DNA of 64,000 bases, from assembly GCA_023101885.1 (NCBI GenBank), contig JALPQD010000016.1, forward strand, positions 10,107,634 to 10,171,633. Reading direction: 5' to 3'. Below are positions 23,339-35,040 of the stretch, one piece after another. The translations under genes and the position numbers were made by a program. The DNA is from Typhlomys cinereus (taxonomy: Eukaryota > Chordata > Mammalia > Rodentia > Platacanthomyidae). Position 1 is the first letter of the stretch, and each line of letters begins with the position of its first letter. A model generated the notes under the pieces. It did not search any database and was not told the DNA's origin. It was given only the letters and a program-made list of their open reading frames with translations.

Positions 23339-24425
23339 AAAGGCCTTATGTATTCCCTAATAGGTGGATCCTACACCAAACTCGCTTAGTGATATATTCA
23401 AAAATAAATCTCTATAATACCTACAGTAGTTACAAAGATTATAAACAGGAGGGAAGGGGAAGGAGTGCCCCCCCCAGAAATAAGGAGAGAGGGGATCATG
23501 TTTCAATAGAAAAAAAAGGTCACCAACAAGTATTGCAAGTAAGTAGCAAGAAATCTGGTTAAGCTCACTCTCACTTTCCTTCCTGGTCACTTGTGACTGA
23601 GGTGGTTTGTTCACACCAGTCAAGGAAGGTATAGTGACTGGCAGATAGATGGCAACCATCCTACAAATGGGAGACTGATCACCCCCCTCACTGTGGTCTC
23701 CTACTCCTATTCCATCTACCTTTGAATCTCGTCTTATAGTAAGATTTCATTTAAACAGACTTTTATCTTTGGTTAGGCGGTGACCTCCAATACCAATCAG
23801 GATGGAGCAAAGGGCGGTGTTGGAACAGCAAAACTGAAAACAACAAACCATAATTCAGAACACTAAAGAACCTGAATTAATCACCTAGAACCAGACCAGC
23901 CAAATCTCTCCTCATCCTAAAGCTTAGGGAAACTTACCGAAGAGGGGGCGGCAAGATTGTAAGAGCCTAAAGAAGGGGAGGATCAATGATATGCAAGATA
24001 CTTCACACTTGTTAGGGCTGCAGTAGCCATAATCAGGACTTTGCATGACTGACATGTCAATGACCCCTGAAAGTCTAGCATGGATCACAGGCACTAGGAT
24101 CCCTAGAGGCAAGGGACTAATAGTATAATAATGTTCCCATACTAAAAGGGAGCCCAAGGAAAGGTTCTGGGCAATGCCACTGAGTCCTTATATTTCTCAA
24201 GAGTGGAGGACTCACTCAGAGGGAAGTTTGGCATTCATACAAAAGGATGCTCCAGGGAATGGGAGGGGCAAAGGGGGAGGCATTGGGAGAAGGGGAGGAA
24301 GGGGGTGAAAGGAAGGGGAAAAGGGGGGGAGGATGCAAGGGGGATGGGGGGTGTAGAGAGTGAGGGATGGGGTACCTATTAAGCTTTTATGATTGGGGAA
24401 AATAAATAAATACAACAAAAATACA
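23339..24425 (+). mobile_element. LINE-1 3' end and G-rich 3' UTR (same insertion)
   Basis: It starts 'gtattccctaataggtgg', which aligns with 25,400-25,430 of the second L1, and follows that element through 'aggagagaggggatcatg' and the G-rich purine stretch 24,240-24,370. It ends in 'aataaataaatacaac'. It is non-coding: the short minus-strand frames (23,659-23,357; 24,157-23,924; 24,418-24,212) are antisense to the 3' UTR. Confidence 0.85.
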
Positions 24426-24449
24426 TTTTTTATTCATTTATTTTGCTTT

Positions 24450-24560
24450 TTTTTTTTTGGTTGTACTTTGATGTACGTGTTCCACACAAGTCAAGCTACA
24501 TTTGTGGAGGTCAAAGGACAACTTTTCCAGAAGTTAGTGTTTACCTTCAAAATTTTCATT
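24450..24560 (-). mobile_element. B3-like SINE fragment
   Basis: 'gtttggaggtcaaaggacaac'-type text ('tgtggaggtcaaaggacaac', 24,502-24,521) followed by 'agaagttagtgtttacc' matches the tail-proximal part of the rodent B3 group on the minus strand. The head is missing. Confidence 0.3.
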
Positions 24561-25084
24561 ACATTTTCACTGTTTGTCTTCTTAGGCTCCATTTTTCATT
24601 CATGCATAATGAAATTCCATCACTTACCTCAATAGAAGAGAGGATAAAGAAAATCTAAATAAAATATAATTAGTTCAAAAGAAATATGAAAAATGTATAT
24701 GTTACGGATTCGTTCCTTATTTCCCTAGAAAATATGATTATTTCTGATGTGTTTGAAGCTGATAAATCATTGTAACTATTAAACATGTGGCCATAAGATA
24801 CTTGAATAATCAAGGAAGATAAAATTTGTGTTCACCTTTAAGTATCAGAAGGTTGGGAAAGGTTCAAGATTGTATAGTCAATCAGAACTGATTTAATGGC
24901 CAGGGGATAAAGCTCATTGGTACAGCTATTTTTTTAATGGAAGGGCAATCAAATTTTAAAGAATAGACAGTGAAAGAAATATACACTTGTGCATTAATAT
25001 GTCATAACTGTATTCCAAGCACATTCTACAGATTATGCTTTCTTTTGTTAATAAACATGACATTGTCTTTGCTCTTGTTTTTAA
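24561..25084. other. Unique sequence between the two LINE-1 ends
   Basis: AT-rich. No recognised feature apart from proximity to the L1 elements. Confidence 0.4.
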
Positions 25085-26455
25085 AATATAGAACAGTAAA
25101 GATTGAAATGCCATATAACCCTGCTATCCCACTTTTGGGAATAACCCCCCATGCAGCAGAGGTTCGCATCAATAGCACAAGCACGACCATGTTCATAGTA
25201 GCACTATTGACAATAGCAAAGTCATGGAATCAACCCAAATGTCCAACAGTTGACAAGTGGATAAGGAAATTGTGTTACCTGTAAATGGAGTACTACTCAG
25301 CCATCAAAAATGATGAATTACTGGAATTTGCCGGGAAATGGATGTCATTAGAAACAATTATATTAAGTGAAGTATCCCAAACCCAGAAAATTAAGCGCTG
25401 TATGTACTCCCTAATAGGTGGCTCCTAGTACCCAAACTCACCCAGCCTACATTGAGACACTCAAAGGTAAACCTATGTAATACAGTAATTGCAAGGATTA
25501 TGAACAGGAGGGATGGGGTTGGAGGGCCACACCAGAAACAAGGAGAGAGGGCACCATGTTACAGCAAAGAAAATAGGCCTCCATCAAGGAGTGCAAGTAA
25601 GTAATGTGACACTTGGTTAAGTTCACAGACGTTCGTTCTTGATCATTTACTACTGAGGGGGTATGATCTCACAAGAAGGGGAGGGCATATAGTCTGACAG
25701 ATAGAAAGTAATCATTTTGCAAATGGGTGATTGACCCCTCCCTCACTGAGGTTTTCTACTCTTATTACATCTACCCTTGAATGTGCTATTATAACAAAAC
25801 TCCAGTTTAACAGCTTTTTGTCTCTGGCCAGGGGGTGACATACAGTGCCCATCAGGATGGAGTGAAGGGCATTGCAAGAGCAGCAAAACTGAAAAAGAAA
25901 ATCAACAAACCACAATCCAGAACTTCAGAGACTCTATATCAACCACATAGAACTAGGCCAGCCTAATCTCTCCCCATCCTGAAGCTCAGGGACATTTGCG
26001 GAAGAGGGGGTGGTAAGATTGTAAGAGCCAAAGGATGTGAGGAGCAATGATTTGCAAGATTCTCCGCACTAGTTAGGGCCGAAGCAATCATAATAGGACT
26101 TTGCATGCCCTGCACAATGTCCAACACACTATTGACCTCACAAAGTCTAGCATCTGATAAAGGCACCAAGATCTTTGGACGCAAGGGATTGACAGCCACA
26201 GTAGTGTTCCTATGCTTAAGGGGAACATGAGAAAGGGTTCAGGGAAATGCCACTGGGTACTTGTATGTCATCAGAGAGGAGGACCCAGAGAAGAGTCAAG
26301 CATATATAATAAAGGACTCCCTGGGAATTGGGCGGAGGCACTGGGGAATGGGGAGGGAAGGAAGGGGGAACAGGGGGTTTGGGGAGAGGAGTAGGGAGGA
26401 AAGTGGTCTACCTATTAAGTTTGTATGAGCAGAAATAATAATAATAATAAATATA
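25085..26455 (+). mobile_element. 5'-truncated LINE-1: ORF2 C-terminus plus 3' UTR
   Basis: The frame 25,090-25,284 encodes MPYNPAIPLLGI...MFIVALLTIAKSWNQPKCPTVDKW, the conserved C-terminal part of L1 ORF2, ending at a premature stop. 'tactactcagccatcaaaaa' continues the remnant. The 3' UTR contains the G-rich tract at 26,325-26,405 and ends 'aataataataataaatata'. It is a dead copy that cannot make a complete ORF2 protein, and it shares its 3' UTR closely with the twin-primed copy 1.1 kb upstream. Confidence 0.9.
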
Positions 26456-26459
26456 TATA

Positions 26460-28140
26460 TAGAACAAACACTAAGAAAAAAGAATTCAATTCTTAAAAAA
26501 TGAATTCATATTTTTTATATTAATCAATTTGCATGTTTTAATTGAGTTCATTTATTCAAGTCATGTCATAAAGTGTCTTTTTTGTGTTATATTATATAAA
26601 GAGGGAGGTTGAATGAACATTTAACTGTTTCCAAAATGTTTACAAACCCTAACCCTAATATCACAAATGTGTTTTTCCATAATTTAATGTCCATTTATTC
26701 ATCCATGGTTAGAAGGAATTCAGGGTGTAATCATGCTTGGGAACAGCAATTCACTTTGGATTCTCATCAGAAAGTAGCAAATTGGTATGTTTCTTAAATG
26801 CTAGTGTACATATGATATCATGGTGCAATTAATGAGATGGAGAGAAATAGCTATCAAGTCACTTGACAGTTGTGCAGTGCACTGGTATTTTCCTAGGTGG
26901 CCAAGGAATCTTGAACCCCTGTGAACTCCACTTCTCAATAAGAAGATAACTAGGAAAAAGAGCAAGAGTTCATGCTTACAAATTCAAGTTCTCTCCTTGC
27001 TTGAATGATGGTCCTTTAATTACTGTTGTCAGAAGTGCTTGGCTTTCTTACCTGATCTTTAGTTAGTCAATTTCCTCATTATAGCAGTTTACATCCTGTC
27101 AAAATAAATTTCAAGCACTAAAGTGTCTCTAGGGGTAAATATTTTTCTCAGGTATAGAGTAGGTTCTGATATCCTCCTCATAATTCTCAGATTCTTAAGC
27201 CAAATTAGTCTTAAATTGTAACTTGCATGTTTACTTTTTCTTCCTAGACCTTACATATCTATTTTTTGCCATTAATTACATATTTCTTTGCCATTCAAGA
27301 CTAGCCAACTAACTTTAGGTCAGAGGGAAATCTCTTAGCTCTTCTTCCATTGGTCCAAAAAATTAAGCATTTATGAACTATGTGGTTTTTTTGTTTGTTT
27401 AATACTTTTTAATAAGGAACAAGAAAAGAAAGGAATTGCTGACAAATAACATTATAATAAAGGCAACACTTGTTGTATCTATGAATCATTATTTTAACTG
27501 CCTTCCACGGTGATGAATATTTTTTCTTTAGATGCATGTTTATCCTTATGCATTGGTCCAACCACATATTTCTATATGCTACATTCTATATATCCCAATG
27601 CATATTTTTAACAGATTATAAAATATATATATTTCACGGAAGTATTTAGCACAGCAAAGAAAAAGTACACAGAAGTATAGGGGAGATTTCTTCTCTCATT
27701 CTTCCTTTCCAATCATGACTCTCATCTTCTTCCTTCAAATTGTTTCTCCCCTTAGATCGTGTGCCTTAGAAAAAAAAAATAAGACCCTCAAGATAGTGAT
27801 TTACGGAGTGCGAGCCTTTTGTATTATGTCTGAGTCTTCTACGTCAGTTCTAGAAACTGAAACTTCCCCTCTTTTCTTTCTCACCCTTTTTTACATTGAC
27901 CTTTGTGTCTGGGATCTTTACCTTTTGAGATTTATCCTTCCCATAACATAGCAAAGCCCCAATGTCCCTGGAGCCATATCCTTGTATGCATCTTAATAAG
28001 ATGATTTGCCCTACAACTTGCTTGCTTCCTGCATTTCATTTCACTGCAGTTACCTGAATGTTAACTTGTCGGTTAAGGTTGATTTATTCCAAATTCTGTC
28101 ATTTTCATCCTGATAGAAAGCTGAATTCTGATGCAACATT
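26460..28140. other. Unique AT-rich sequence
   Basis: No gene was recognised. It includes two telomere-like hexamers ('ccctaaccctaa', 26,646-26,658) that are too short to matter, and a 78-codon plus frame (27,715-27,951) without recognised similarity. Confidence 0.35.
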
Positions 28141-28142
28141 AT

Positions 28143-28345
28143 TAAGGTTTAGATGTTAAATAATCTCCATAGACTTCATATTTGGTGCTTTGACAATTGG
28201 CTCCCAGCTACTGGTACTCCTTTGCAAGGTTACGGAACCTTCAAAAGGTGTGGCCTAGCTGGAGTACCAAAATAAGTTCTCCTTTACCTAAGTTGTCTTT
28301 GTCAGTTATTTCATCACGGCAATGACAAGAGTTACTAATTTTCCT
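28143..28345 (+). mobile_element. URR1B-like element, internally shortened
   Basis: The start is 'aaggtttagatgttaaat'. Interior landmarks are 'ggctcccagctactgg' and 'ggaaccttcaaaaggtgtgg'. The end is 'tcatcacggcaatgacaagag', the expected terminus. It is shorter than the 354-bp copy at 6 kb because the middle is missing. Confidence 0.55.
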
Positions 28346-28502
28346 ACAAGATCTCATAGAGGTACATGTCTCTGCAGTCCTGTTTTTCATAGCCACCAAT
28401 ATAATTTGTCAATCTTCTTCAAAGTTCTCTATGGATTGCTTTCTTACTCTGTCTATTCCTACAGGGAGAGTACAAGCTGATAAAACTGGGCCAAGCATAA
28501 TA

Positions 28503-28605
28503 ATTGATATTTTGTGGACATTTCTCATATCAGGCACTGTATGAATGACTTATAAACATATCGTGAGTTTCTCTTATATGAGAAACTGGAGGCTTAGAGT
28601 TTAAA
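28503..28605 (-). mobile_element. MIR-type SINE relic
   Basis: 'tcaggcactgtatgaatgac', 'ttataaacatatcg' and 'gagaaactggaggctt' follow the reverse-complement order of the MIR 3' core. Confidence 0.45.
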
Positions 28606-28611
28606 AACAAA

Positions 28612-28838
28612 ATGGACTGGAGACATGGCTCAGGGACTAAGACTCTGCCTTGCAAGCAGAATGACCTGAATTCAGATCCCAGATTCCATGTAGAAGTGTT
28701 GAAAAGGAATGACTGCAGCTTGCATTTCTGACTTTGAAGCAGAGCCTGGGAAATTCCAGATCAAAGCAAAAAGGAGGTAGAGCAACCCAAGGTGATTCCT
28801 GAAGTTTTCCTTGGGCTTCCACAGGCATACAAAGGGCC

Positions 28839-28895
<57 letters not shown>
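28612..28895 (+). mobile_element. Older subfamily SINE with long CA tail
   Basis: Head 'gactggagacatggctcagg', B-box-like 'gaattcagatccc', decayed body ('gcagagcctgggaaattcc', 'gaggtagagcaacccaagg') and an uninterrupted CA tract at 28,845-28,893. CG dinucleotides are nearly absent, unlike in the young copies. The 101- and 90-codon frames over it are repeat readings. Confidence 0.8.
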
Positions 28896-28897
<2 letters not shown>

Positions 28898-29114
28898 CAA
28901 AGCCATTAAGTGTGATACAGCCTTCAACACTTGGTTTCTCATTTTTGAAGTCCTTACTTATCCTTATTTTACTAATTTCATATATATATAAAATTATATT
29001 CATATACATGTATATGTATGTAGGCTGCAAGCATATTCATTATGTGTGGATCCGTCTGATATAAATATGGAGTTCTGAGGTTAACACTGGATATCATCTT
29101 AGATCACTCTTTTA

Positions 29115-29337
29115 TCTTATTTTGTAATGGTCTTTAGTCAAACTTACAGTTCATTGGTACCACTAGTCTGGCTAGATAGCTTTCTCTGAGAATTTTCAGT
29201 CTTTGCCCTCTAAGCTGGAATTGCAGTTGGGATACTACATCAATCTGACTAGTATTTTATATGGGATCTGGGGATTAAATCTTTTGTTCTTTTGATTGCA
29301 CAGCAAGCACTTTAACTGCTGAACCATCTCTGTCCCA
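29115..29337 (-). mobile_element. Old B4-like SINE
   Basis: The plus strand ends 'gctgaaccatctctgtccc', the complement of a tRNA-like SINE head. The preceding 'ggaattgcagttgggatac' fits a B1-like interior of the B4/RSINE1 group. A second head-like fragment (29,370-29,455) follows at once. Confidence 0.45.
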
Positions 29338-29459
29338 AAATCCCTATTCTTTTTGAAATCAGTTCTCTCTTTCCATCATAAAGATTCTAGAATTAAACTC
29401 AGGGGTCAGGTTTCAAAGGTAAGTGCCTTACCTGCTAGATAATCTTGATGGCCTCAAAA

Positions 29460-30220
29460 TGCTTATTTTTACCTTAAAGCCAAAACTGTTTTAGAGATAT
29501 TAGCTCTGTTGTAAACAAATCTTATGCTACATACCTGCTGTCTGGCAGCTAAAAGTCATCAGAAGTATAGTGGCTTCTAAACACTCAGCTGCTAAGGCAG
29601 TGTCTCAAATAGCAGATATTTTCAATAAATTCTTGAGTAAGTTATATGGTAGTATAATATAAAACTAAATTAGAAATGAATTCAGTAAATTACTAATCTG
29701 CCAGTTTTCTGTTAATCCCAGAATAATCAAGCAGTGTCTGGGAACCAGTGGTCTGTCTCTGACAAAAATCTTGTCAGAAAGGTCAATTTCTAGACCTTAC
29801 CCAGGAGTGAGAGAATCAACATCTAGCAATTTGTATGCAAATTCAAGCAGCAATGGCCTAATCTTGGTGAGAGTTCACTAAAGCAGAATGCTGCTGAATT
29901 TCTTTACTAATACACAACAGACTTCTCTGTTCATCTCATTTTCTATTGATTGAGAAGACTCTCTTAGTTAAAGACTCTGCTGTCTCTTTCTAGCCCCCAC
30001 AGATAGCCCTTCACAAATAAAGGCAGAGATGAAAAAGGTCATCCTTTTTTGGTAGAAACTGAGAGTTCTATGCTTTCTATGATTTGGCCTAGGCGATACT
30101 CTTCAGTATTGGAACCCAATAGAGAAATGTATTGTGACAAAGTGTGGATGAAGTAACAATGATTCTTGTTTCTGCATGCAGATTATCCCTTCTTCCCTCA
30201 CCCACCAGTAACAAAACAGT
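29460..30220. other. Unique sequence
   Basis: Nothing recognised in about 760 bp. There are no notable frames. Confidence 0.4.
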
Positions 30221-30569
30221 GTATACTAGGTACTCTTTTCTGTTGCTGTGAGACCATACCCAAAGTCAAACAACTTAAAGGAGAAAGGGAGATTTACTCA
30301 GCTTATTATTGGAGATACAGTCTTTCATGACAAAAGAGGCATGGATGATGGCAGAAGCTGGAAGAGGCCTAGGTCACATTCATTCAAAAGACTGAGAGCT
30401 GCTAGGCTGCCAACTGCAAGAGCAGACCTTTCTCCAAGTAGTATAGGAATAATCTACTTCAAGGCCCACCCTCTGTGAATGCCTTCCTTCCACAATATTC
30501 CACCCTTAAAGGTGCCATGACCTTCCTAAATACATGAGACTGTGGGGAAACATTACAAACCATGATACT
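30221..30569 (-). mobile_element. URR1B-like element, minus strand, near full length
   Basis: The plus strand reads 'ttctgttgctgtgagacc', 'aaggagaaagggagatttac', 'caaggcccaccctctgtg', 'catgagactgtggggaaac' and 'aaaccatgatac'. This is the complement of the same landmarks, in reverse order, as the 6-kb copy. The CpG positions are largely lost. Confidence 0.7.
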
Positions 30570-30574
30570 CTGTC

Positions 30575-31251
30575 TTGGCTCCTACAGGCTCATTACCATC
30601 TCATTGTGCAAAAATTACTCAGTCCAGACTTAAAAGTTTTCGTAGATTACAGCAGTATTCCCAACATAGTCCAAAAGCCTACTATAAAATCAAAAGACAA
30701 TATACATATTTTCAACATAAAAATGGCACAGAATAAACATTACAATTCCAAAAGGGAGGAATGGGGGCATATCCAGGATACATTAGTCCATAATAGGACC
30801 AAAAACCAGTTGGTAAATTTCAAGTCCTGCAATTCCATGTCCAATAGATGAGCTTCTTTTTGACATTATCCCAATTCCAAAGGAACTTGGTTTCATCCCT
30901 CTAATGCAGTTTCCCGTTGACATATAGCACTCTTGTTCAGAGTTATGAAAAAAAGCAAAGAATCAGGCAAAAAAAGCAAAAACTGTTAGTTCTGATGAGG
31001 ACAAATGTTGTGGCAAATTTGAATAGTTGAAGCAATTTTTGCTGTAACTCACTCTGTAGAATTCTTTTTTCATACCAATCCCCTCTGATACTCAGAAACA
31101 TGATAAAAACTACAAATATTCCTCATCTGATTTGCCACATACTGATATTCATTTAAATAACTATTTAAAAGTTAATTTTAAAATCATTCTCCAAATTAAG
31201 AACATTTTTCTTATTTTTACAAATATGATTTAATACTTATTGATCTTGTTT
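30575..31251. other. Unique AT-rich sequence
   Basis: A 105-codon plus frame (30,534-30,851) starts inside the URR1-like end and has no recognised similarity. Nothing else was seen. Confidence 0.35.
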
Positions 31252-31548
31252 AAGAATATGTGTTTCTCTGGGCTAGGGACATGGGTCAGGAGTTAAGTCT
31301 TTGCCTCACAAGCATAAGGTCCTGATCCTATGTAAAAATGTCAGGCAGAAAAGGCGTGGCCTGCAATTCTGTAAGGTGAAGCCTGGTAAACTTCAAAGCA
31401 AAGTAAAGAGGAAATAACACAATCCAGCATAATTTCAAAAGTCACCCTTGGTCCTTCAAAGGCACAAACAGTGCCCTCTGAAGCATACATACACACACAC
31501 GCATGCAAAAATAAAATAAAAAATACTAAAAAAGAATATGTATTTCTC
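31252..31548 (+). mobile_element. Older subfamily SINE with 17-bp target duplication
   Basis: The body spans about 31,269-31,531. Its flanks are 'aagaatatgtgtttctc' (31,252-31,268) and 'aagaatatgtatttctc' (31,532-31,548), differing at one base. The body has a deletion after the head ('gtcctgatcctatg'). The tail is 'aaaataaaataaaaaat'. Confidence 0.85.
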
Positions 31549-31607
31549 AAGGATATATGTCCAAAACAAGGAATAATACCAGAAATTAAGCCTTTAAATA
31601 TCCTCGT

Positions 31608-31610
<3 letters not shown>

Positions 31611-31641
<31 letters not shown>
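31611..31641. repeat. (CA)n microsatellite
   Basis: About 31 bp of CA repeat, 63 bp beyond the SINE target duplication and not part of that element. Confidence 0.85.
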
Positions 31642-31643
<2 letters not shown>

Positions 31644-31689
31644 TCTACAAGAATGTGACATGACACAGTATGATAGTTAAGACAAATGA

Positions 31690-33040
31690 GTGTGTTTGAA
31701 TTATTGTTCTGTAATTTAGAAAATGGGGTTTAAGATTGTTTTAAATACGATAAAGTCCTTTCAATTTTTTTTTTGTTTTATAAAGTTTCATTTTTTAAGG
31801 ATCATTTTTGGGACCAACAATGTACCCCAGACAGATATCTGCATGATAGATGTAATGAAAAAATGTCATTACTTGGTTGTAACAAATTTCCACTGTACTA
31901 ATAAGTCAAATAACTTCTTATCGCCACAAATATATGCTTCAAAAGAGGAAAGAGTCCTGCATAGCCTGGAGTTATTCCCCATATCTTAAACCTTCATATC
32001 TGTGTGTCTTCTTCCCTTGTTTAAACTATAAATTGAAAAGCATAATTTGATGATGGGCATAGAACTGTGTATTAGTTTTTATTTTGACAAAATCATTAAA
32101 CATCACATAGGTTGAAAAATGAATCATGAGGCCCTAAGCCTGCCTTAGAAGATTGCACTTCATAAACTGAATCGCTCACATGGGCAACATTTTGTTGGAA
32201 GTTATAGATTTTCCAGCATATCTCTGATAGATAGGACTAATATAACTTCAATAAAAACTCTGGATATGTCAATATAAAATTTTTCCCTACTGTTGAAAGA
32301 TGTAAGATAGTCCAACTAATAAATCGGAGGACAACCTATTCCTTAAGGTACACTAACATACATATTGGGCTACAACCAGCAACAGAATCATTGAGGCAAT
32401 AAAACTCAGCCACAGAGGGGCCATTGAGAAAGGTTTCCCTGCACTGAGAGCCCACTGCAGCGGGATGGCTATAGGTTTGGAGCATCCCTAGAATGCTAAT
32501 TTCAAGTCACGGACTCGACACTTAAGAAATACCTATAAACTGCTCTAGAATAAGACTGCATACGAACTGTACCTCATGAAGCACTGGGAATACTGAAATC
32601 AGTCATGACACACATTAACAACTCACTTTATGTTTAACAGACAGTTTTTACAAATGATACCTAAGTAGTTCAGTAGCTGCCAATGGTGGTGACAACCAAG
32701 GTTTGGATAAGAGACAATCACAATGGGCCTGAAGTCCTAGGTAGACTGAGATTAAGCAAATACAGTTTAATTTCCATGTTTATAATATTATAGGTGCTTC
32801 AAATTGTTCAGTCCTCACTCTATTTGAACACTGAGAACATTAATGAATGCATGTCGAGAACAATGAGTGCTAAGTTTTGAAGCAAACATCTGTCTTTGGA
32901 TGATAAAGAGACACTAGTTTTGTTCGATCACCTCCATTCATTATTTCACACTCACTAGACTTCCTTAGGTATAATTCTTTGCTCTCTCTTCTTCTTCATT
33001 GATTCCTGTAACATAAGTAACTTTCTTGTCCCTTAGTGTT
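31690..33040. other. Unique AT-rich sequence
   Basis: No supported feature. The 88-codon plus frame (31,723-31,989) has mixed composition but no recognised homologue. Confidence 0.35.
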
Positions 33041-33041
33041 A

Positions 33042-33350
33042 CTTAGGGCTCACCAGAGCAGAGAAGCAGAAATAAGCAATATTTATATGCAAACATCATA
33101 GAGGTTTATTTTAAGAAATTGGTAATGTGATCTGAAATTTAAAGCCAAAGCCTTTCTGCTGACAGATCCTCTTCCTGCTCAAAGAAATCAGTCCTCTGTC
33201 AGGTGCAAGCCTTCAACTGAATGGATCAGTCTTGCCTTGCTGAGCTCCATAAGATGAAATAGGTCAAAAATCCAGGAGATTTGACTAGAGGAGGCCCACA
33301 TATCATTAAAGTTAAGAGAATTTTCTGAAAGTTTACCCATTTACATATTC
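33042..33350 (-). mobile_element. Old unassigned interspersed repeat
   Basis: 'ggctcaccagagcagagaag' followed by 'gaggtttattttaagaaattgg' recalls mammalian repeats beginning with a 'ctccagagaaacagaacc ... tttattataagg' pattern. I cannot assign the family and the orientation is a guess. Confidence 0.25.
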
Positions 33351-33545
33351 CTGCCATTTAAAAGTAGTATTTTAGGATTATTCCCAATAAATTTAGATCA
33401 TGTTATCTGGGTTTATGAGCAGAGCCAAGATGTCATCAAAGTTAAGCATCTCACTTTCTCATTCTGAACCTATTGCTGCCCCATGTCAAGCACTGTTGCT
33501 TCCTGTTTAGAGCCCTGCTGCTGCAGCTGCCAAGATCACTTTGTA

Positions 33546-33813
33546 GGGCCCGGGGAGATAACTCAGGGGTTAAAGCCTTTGCCTTGCTTGACAGCAAAAA
33601 TACCTTAGTTTAGATCTCCAGATCCTACATAAAATTGCCAGGAAGATGTAGTGGGGGCCTGTACTTTCAGCTCTGTAGAGTCCACTGGGAAACCCCAGAA
33701 TTAAGCAATAAGGAAATAGAGTAATCAAGATGATTCCTGATGTCATTTTTGAGTATTCATAGGCACATACACTGAAGTGCCTTCTTGTACACATGTCCCT
33801 GACACACACATAA

Positions 33814-33861
<48 letters not shown>
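33546..33861 (+). mobile_element. Older subfamily SINE
   Basis: Head 'cccggggagataactcagg', body with 'gtactttcagctctgtagag' and 'aagcaataaggaaatagag', then a CA tract at 33,817-33,861. There is no A-rich tail: the CA tract runs directly into another SINE-like head. Confidence 0.75.
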
Positions 33862-33864
<3 letters not shown>

Positions 33865-33984
33865 TTCACTCAGAGGATAAGGTACTTGCTTGCATGCTTG
33901 ATCATCTGAGTTCAATCCCCAGAAGCCTGTATGTTGAAAGGACATAACCAACTTCCAAAAATTTTCCTGTCACTTCTTCTAACC
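33862..33984 (+). mobile_element. B3/ID-like SINE joined to the previous one
   Basis: 'agttcactcagaggataagg', 'gatcatctgagttcaatcc' and 'atgttgaaaggacataacc' follow the order of a tRNA-type rodent SINE. Its 3' part appears to run on into the left arm of the inverted duplication. Confidence 0.5.
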
Positions 33985-34128
33985 TGTGTCCCTTAACATT
34001 CTCTATCTCTTTCTCCATATATATAATTATTAATAATTAATATATAATTAATAATGATGAAATTATAAAAGGAAATTAAAAGTTCCTCTCTTCTTGGTTA
34101 CCAACCTGCAGATTTATTCAGTTTTCTA
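33985..34128 (+). repeat. Left arm of an inverted duplication (144 bp)
   Basis: From 'tgtgtcccttaacattctct' to 'gatttattcagttttcta', this is the reverse complement of 34,725-34,863, with about 93% identity by eye and a few small gaps. It includes an AT-rich region with its own short palindromes ('taattattaataatta'). Confidence 0.9.
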
Positions 34129-34724
34129 ATTGAGTGTACATTCACAAATGATTCTATCATCCTGTTAAATAAAAGTGATAATATTTAAGTCATACTCTAC
34201 AGTATGAAGATAAGATTGCCTTTCAATCTTTGCAAGAATTAGGTAGGAAGAGGTCTTCAGAGTCTTAAATACATCTCTGATATTTTGAAATACCTCAGAA
34301 TGCTAGTTTGTATCATAAAGCTAGAAATCTTTTTCATGGTTTTCTTTTATGGCCAAGATTTAATTATTCAATTTAAAATTGTGAACTTTCCTCAGAAAAT
34401 GTAGTGTGCATGTGTCATGAAACAATTACAATTTCACGAAGTTTACTCTACATGTTCTCAATCTGATGAGCATTTCGTGATGGCTAATTTAACAATTCAT
34501 TCAACTTATTTAAAATTTAATTAGTTGCCTTAATTTGTTTCTGGACACTGAAATAAATATTTATTAATTCATATTTATCCTTTTGCATTTTTCATGTTAT
34601 TTAACCTCTTTTGCCTAATCTCTGTTTGAGAAGTCAAGATATTAATGACTATCTATTAGGGAGGTTATTAGCCTTTGAAACAAATAGTATATGCTTGCAA
34701 TCAATTTTGCATTCTTATTTTACT
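34129..34724. other. Spacer of the inverted duplication
   Basis: 596 bp of unique AT-rich DNA between the two arms. No family or ORF was recognised. If the pair were a transposon this would be its interior, but no coding or element-like content is visible. Confidence 0.6.
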
Positions 34725-34863
34725 TAGAAAACTGAATAAATCTGAAGGTTGGTAACCAAGAAGAGAGGAGCTTTTAATTTCCATTTATAATTTCATTATT
34801 AATTATATATTAATTATTAATAATTATATATGGGGAAAAAGAGAGAGAATGTTAAGGGACACA
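34725..34863 (-). repeat. Right arm of the inverted duplication (139 bp)
   Basis: Mirror of 33,985-34,128. Small deletions relative to the left arm account for the length difference. The flanks outside the arms show no matching target duplication. Confidence 0.9.
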
Positions 34864-35040
34864 TTTCTGTTTTCAGCAAATTCTTCCAATTTTCTTGATG
34901 TCAGAATTTTCTTTTTCATAGATCTAAGACATTGTGTAGTGAACTGATTTGTATAAGCACACAGGAAAAGTTCATAAATTAGAAGGACATTCATAAAACA
35001 AAAGGTGGAGGAACTATTTTCTTACGATTTAAAAAAAAAT

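Noticed and set aside
24970..25284. 104-codon ORF as an independent gene
   Set aside because: Its C-terminal half is the conserved end of L1 ORF2 and the upstream half is unrelated flank. It is an L1 remnant.
26646..26658. Telomere-like ccctaaccctaa
   Set aside because: Only two hexamers, consistent with chance. No interstitial telomere array.
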